6,400 nt of DNA from Spirochaetia bacterium UBA5368. GTDB lineage: Bacteria; Spirochaetota; UBA4802; UBA5368. Shown one piece after another: positions 4,526 through 6,400 of this stretch. Each line of letters opens with the position of its first letter. Position 1 is the first letter of the stretch. The notes beneath the pieces were generated by a model, which saw only the letters and a program-made list of their open reading frames with translations, made no database searches and was not told the origin of the DNA. The stretch lies in assembly GCA_002407865.1 (NCBI GenBank), contig DHPI01000073.1:28356-34755 (forward strand). The letters are read 5' to 3'. A program made the position numbers and the translations under genes.

Positions 4526-6400
4526 GCTCGTTATAGGACTGGTAGGAAATCCCAACTGCGGCAAAACCACCATATTCAACGCCCTCACCGGGGCCAGGCA
4601 GAAGGTGGCGAACTGGAGCGGGGTCACCGTGGAAAAACGCGAAGGGCGTATACGGAGGGGTGATTACACAATCCGCGTAATCGATCTGCCCGGAATATAC
4701 AGTCTTACCTCGTATAGTATGGAAGAGATCGTAACGCGGGATTTTATACTGAACGAGCGTCCCGACGCCATTATCAATGTGGTCGACGCCGGCAACCTGG
4801 AGCGCAACCTCTATCTTACCACGCAGCTTATCAACATCGGCGCCCGTGCGGTACTCGCGCTCAACATGATCGACGAAGCCGAGGCGCGCGGCATATCCAT
4901 CGACACCGAACGCCTGGGAACGCTTCTGGGGATGCCGGTGGTGAAAACCATAGGGACAAAATCCGCAGGCATCAACGAAATGATCGATGCGGCAATCCAG
5001 GTTGTCGAACACACCGACGAAAAATCGCGCCAGATCTACATCCCGTATGGCCAGGACATCGAGGATGAAATCAGCGCAATCCGCCAGGTAATCCACAAAG
5101 AGCCGTCAATCGGCAGGCAGTCCTCGACACGCTGGCTCGCTGTACGGCTGCTCGAGCGCGACGCCGACGTGGAAAAAAAGCTCAGCGGCTATCCCACCTA
5201 TGCCGAGATTGCGCGCCGTTCCGACGAAAGCCGGCAAACGCTCGAAAAAATGCTGAACGACGACATCGAGACTATCATCGCTGACAGGCGCTACGGATTT
5301 ATCGCGGGCGCTATACGCGAATCGGTGCGGAAAGCGCCGCTTGACCGCATCGACCTTTCGGAACGCATCGACCGTGTCATCACCAACCGGTACCTGGGCT
5401 TTCCGATTCTCTTTTTTTTCATGTGGATTCTCTTTCACCTTACATTCGCGTTAGGCGAATCGCCAATGCGGCTGCTGCAGCAGGGCGTCGCGCTGCTCTC
5501 ATCGTCGACGGAAAACCTGATGCCGCCGGGCCCCCTCAAATCGCTTATCATCGACGGCATTATCGGCGGCGTCGGCGGCGTTATCGTGTTTCTGCCGAAC
5601 ATCCTGATCCTTTTTATGGGCATCAGCTTCATGGAAGACACGGGGTACATGGCCAGGGCCGCATTCGTAATGGATAAAATAATGCATATTATGGGACTGC
5701 ACGGCAAGTCGTTCATCCCGCTCGTGATGGGCTTCGGATGCAACGTGCCCGCGATCATGGCGACGCGATCGCTCGAAAACAGGCAGGACCGCATTCTCAC
5801 CATTCTTATCAATCCCTTCATGAGTTGCTCGGCGCGCCTGCCCGTTTATCTGCTTTTCGCCGGTATCTTCTTCAGAGAACACGCGGGGACGGTGATACTG
5901 TCGCTCTATATAATCGGGTTATTGCTCGCATTGGCGTCGGCGCGGCTTTTCAAGCGGCTTTTCTTTAAAGGGATATCAACACCGTTCGTCATGGAGCTTC
6001 CACCGTACAGGATTCCCACGCTCAAATCCACGCTGCTGCACATGTGGGACAGGGCGTCGCAGTACCTCAGAAAGATGGGGGGCATCATCCTGGCGTTTTC
6101 AATTATAATCTGGGCGCTCGGCGAGTATCCAAAGTCGCCGGAGATGGAACGCAGCTACAACGCGCGCCTTGCACTTCTCGAATCCGCGCACGAACGAAAC
6201 GTGAAAGACCGCAGCCACGCCCTGTCCGAACTGAAAATATTAGACGAGCGTTATACCGCCGAACGAAACGCCCTGCTGCACGAAAAAATGGCGCGCGAGA
6301 AAGAATCCACCTTTATCGTCAGATTCGGCAAAGCAATTCATCCTGTTCTCCAGCCGCTCGGTTTCAACTGGCAAATGGGGGTATCGCTGCTGACGGGCTT
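4506..6400 (+). CDS. feoB: Ferrous iron transporter FeoB (3' end outside window)
   Basis: The 631 visible residues are the N-terminal G domain and most of the membrane domain of FeoB, the inner-membrane Fe(II) importer. G-protein motifs are intact: GNPNCGKT (14-21, P-loop), NWSGVTVEK with Thr41 (switch I), DLPG (60-63), NMID (120-123, usually NMMD) and a TKSAG segment (151-155). A helical cytosolic linker follows (about 180-290, including RWLAVRLLE). Membrane segments begin near 296, with others near 345-373, 430-456, 460-482 and 525-539. The two Gate motifs are present: GFGCNVPAIMATR (409-421, Cys411) and NPFMSCSARLPVY (436-448, Cys441). A charged, helix-prone insertion (about 541-600) precedes VRFGKAIHPVLQPLGFNW (605-622). 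FeoB proteins are usually 700-800 residues, so roughly the last hundred or so, including the final membrane helices, are missing here. The gene overlaps the regulator-FeoA gene and shares its promoter; no separate FeoA gene lies upstream. Confidence 0.97.
   Translation, partial: MAHKRRELVIGLVGNPNCGKTTIFNALTGARQKVANWSGVTVEKREGRIRRGDYTIRVIDLPGIYSLTSYSMEEIVTRDFILNERPDAIINVVDAGNLERNLYLTTQLINIGARAVLALNMIDEAEARGISIDTERLGTLLGMPVVKTIGTKSAGINEMIDAAIQVVEHTDEKSRQIYIPYGQDIEDEISAIRQVIHKEPSIGRQSSTRWLAVRLLERDADVEKKLSGYPTYAEIARRSDESRQTLEKMLNDDIETIIADRRYGFIAGAIRESVRKAPLDRIDLSERIDRVITNRYLGFPILFFFMWILFHLTFALGESPMRLLQQGVALLSSSTENLMPPGPLKSLIIDGIIGGVGGVIVFLPNILILFMGISFMEDTGYMARAAFVMDKIMHIMGLHGKSFIPLVMGFGCNVPAIMATRSLENRQDRILTILINPFMSCSARLPVYLLFAGIFFREHAGTVILSLYIIGLLLALASARLFKRLFFKGISTPFVMELPPYRIPTLKSTLLHMWDRASQYLRKMGGIILAFSIIIWALGEYPKSPEMERSYNARLALLESAHERNVKDRSHALSELKILDERYTAERNALLHEKMAREKESTFIVRFGKAIHPVLQPLGFNWQMGVSLLTG

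Noticed and set aside
4476..5096. A 206-codon minus-strand open frame
   Set aside because: It is antisense to the feoB G domain, where the P-loop and other GTPase motifs are intact on the plus strand.
5423..5968. Several open frames on both strands of 76-128 codons
   Set aside because: All lie over the FeoB membrane domain with its Gate motifs and have arginine- and proline-rich shadow compositions.

Overview
The window looks like a chromosomal segment of a bacterium with mixed base composition: GC-rich coding sequence separated by clearly AT-rich gaps. It holds five substantial genes in two divergent blocks. The gene content (a CoA-transferase-family protein, a double-hotdog MaoC hydratase, a long 620-residue acyl-CoA dehydrogenase, and a ferrous-iron uptake operon) fits an anaerobic or facultative fatty- or organic-acid metabolising bacterium, for example of the Desulfobacterota or Spirochaetota type. 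The sequence alone does not settle the phylum. I see no tRNA, rRNA, CRISPR array, transposase or phage gene.

Left block (minus strand, read right to left): an acyl-CoA dehydrogenase (3444 to 1582), then a two-domain MaoC-like enoyl-CoA hydratase/dehydratase (1379 to 522), then the first 132 residues of an acetyl-CoA hydrolase / 4-hydroxybutyrate CoA-transferase family protein (398 to the window edge). Together they could activate an acid as its CoA thioester, oxidise it to the enoyl-CoA and hydrate it, i.e. part of a beta-oxidation-like route. They are not a tight operon. A strong hairpin terminator and a second hairpin lie between the dehydrogenase and the MaoC gene, and each gene has its own plausible promoter. 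The MaoC leader has an unusual nested structure: a perfect 14-bp inverted repeat, whose start-proximal arm contains the probable ribosome-binding site, surrounds an AT-rich operator-like palindrome.

Centre (3445-3781): a 337-base AT-rich divergent intergenic region. It carries promoter-like elements for both blocks, several short palindromes, a possible 42-residue minus-strand ORF with a good Shine-Dalgarno sequence, and, just upstream of the iron operon, a striking palindrome with perfect 9-bp arms that is the best candidate for the iron regulator's operator.

Right block (plus strand): a DtxR/MntR-family metalloregulator whose C-terminal third is a canonical-looking FeoA domain (3782-4525), overlapping by 20 bases the start of feoB (4506 onward; 631 residues visible, 3' end outside the window). 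Regulator, FeoA module and Fe(II) transporter are thus coupled in one transcript, probably autoregulated through the upstream palindrome. The regulator's metal ligands look like a mixture of the MntR and DtxR sets. No wholly new system is evident. The most worthwhile leads are this regulator-FeoA fusion with its operator and the MaoC leader structure.
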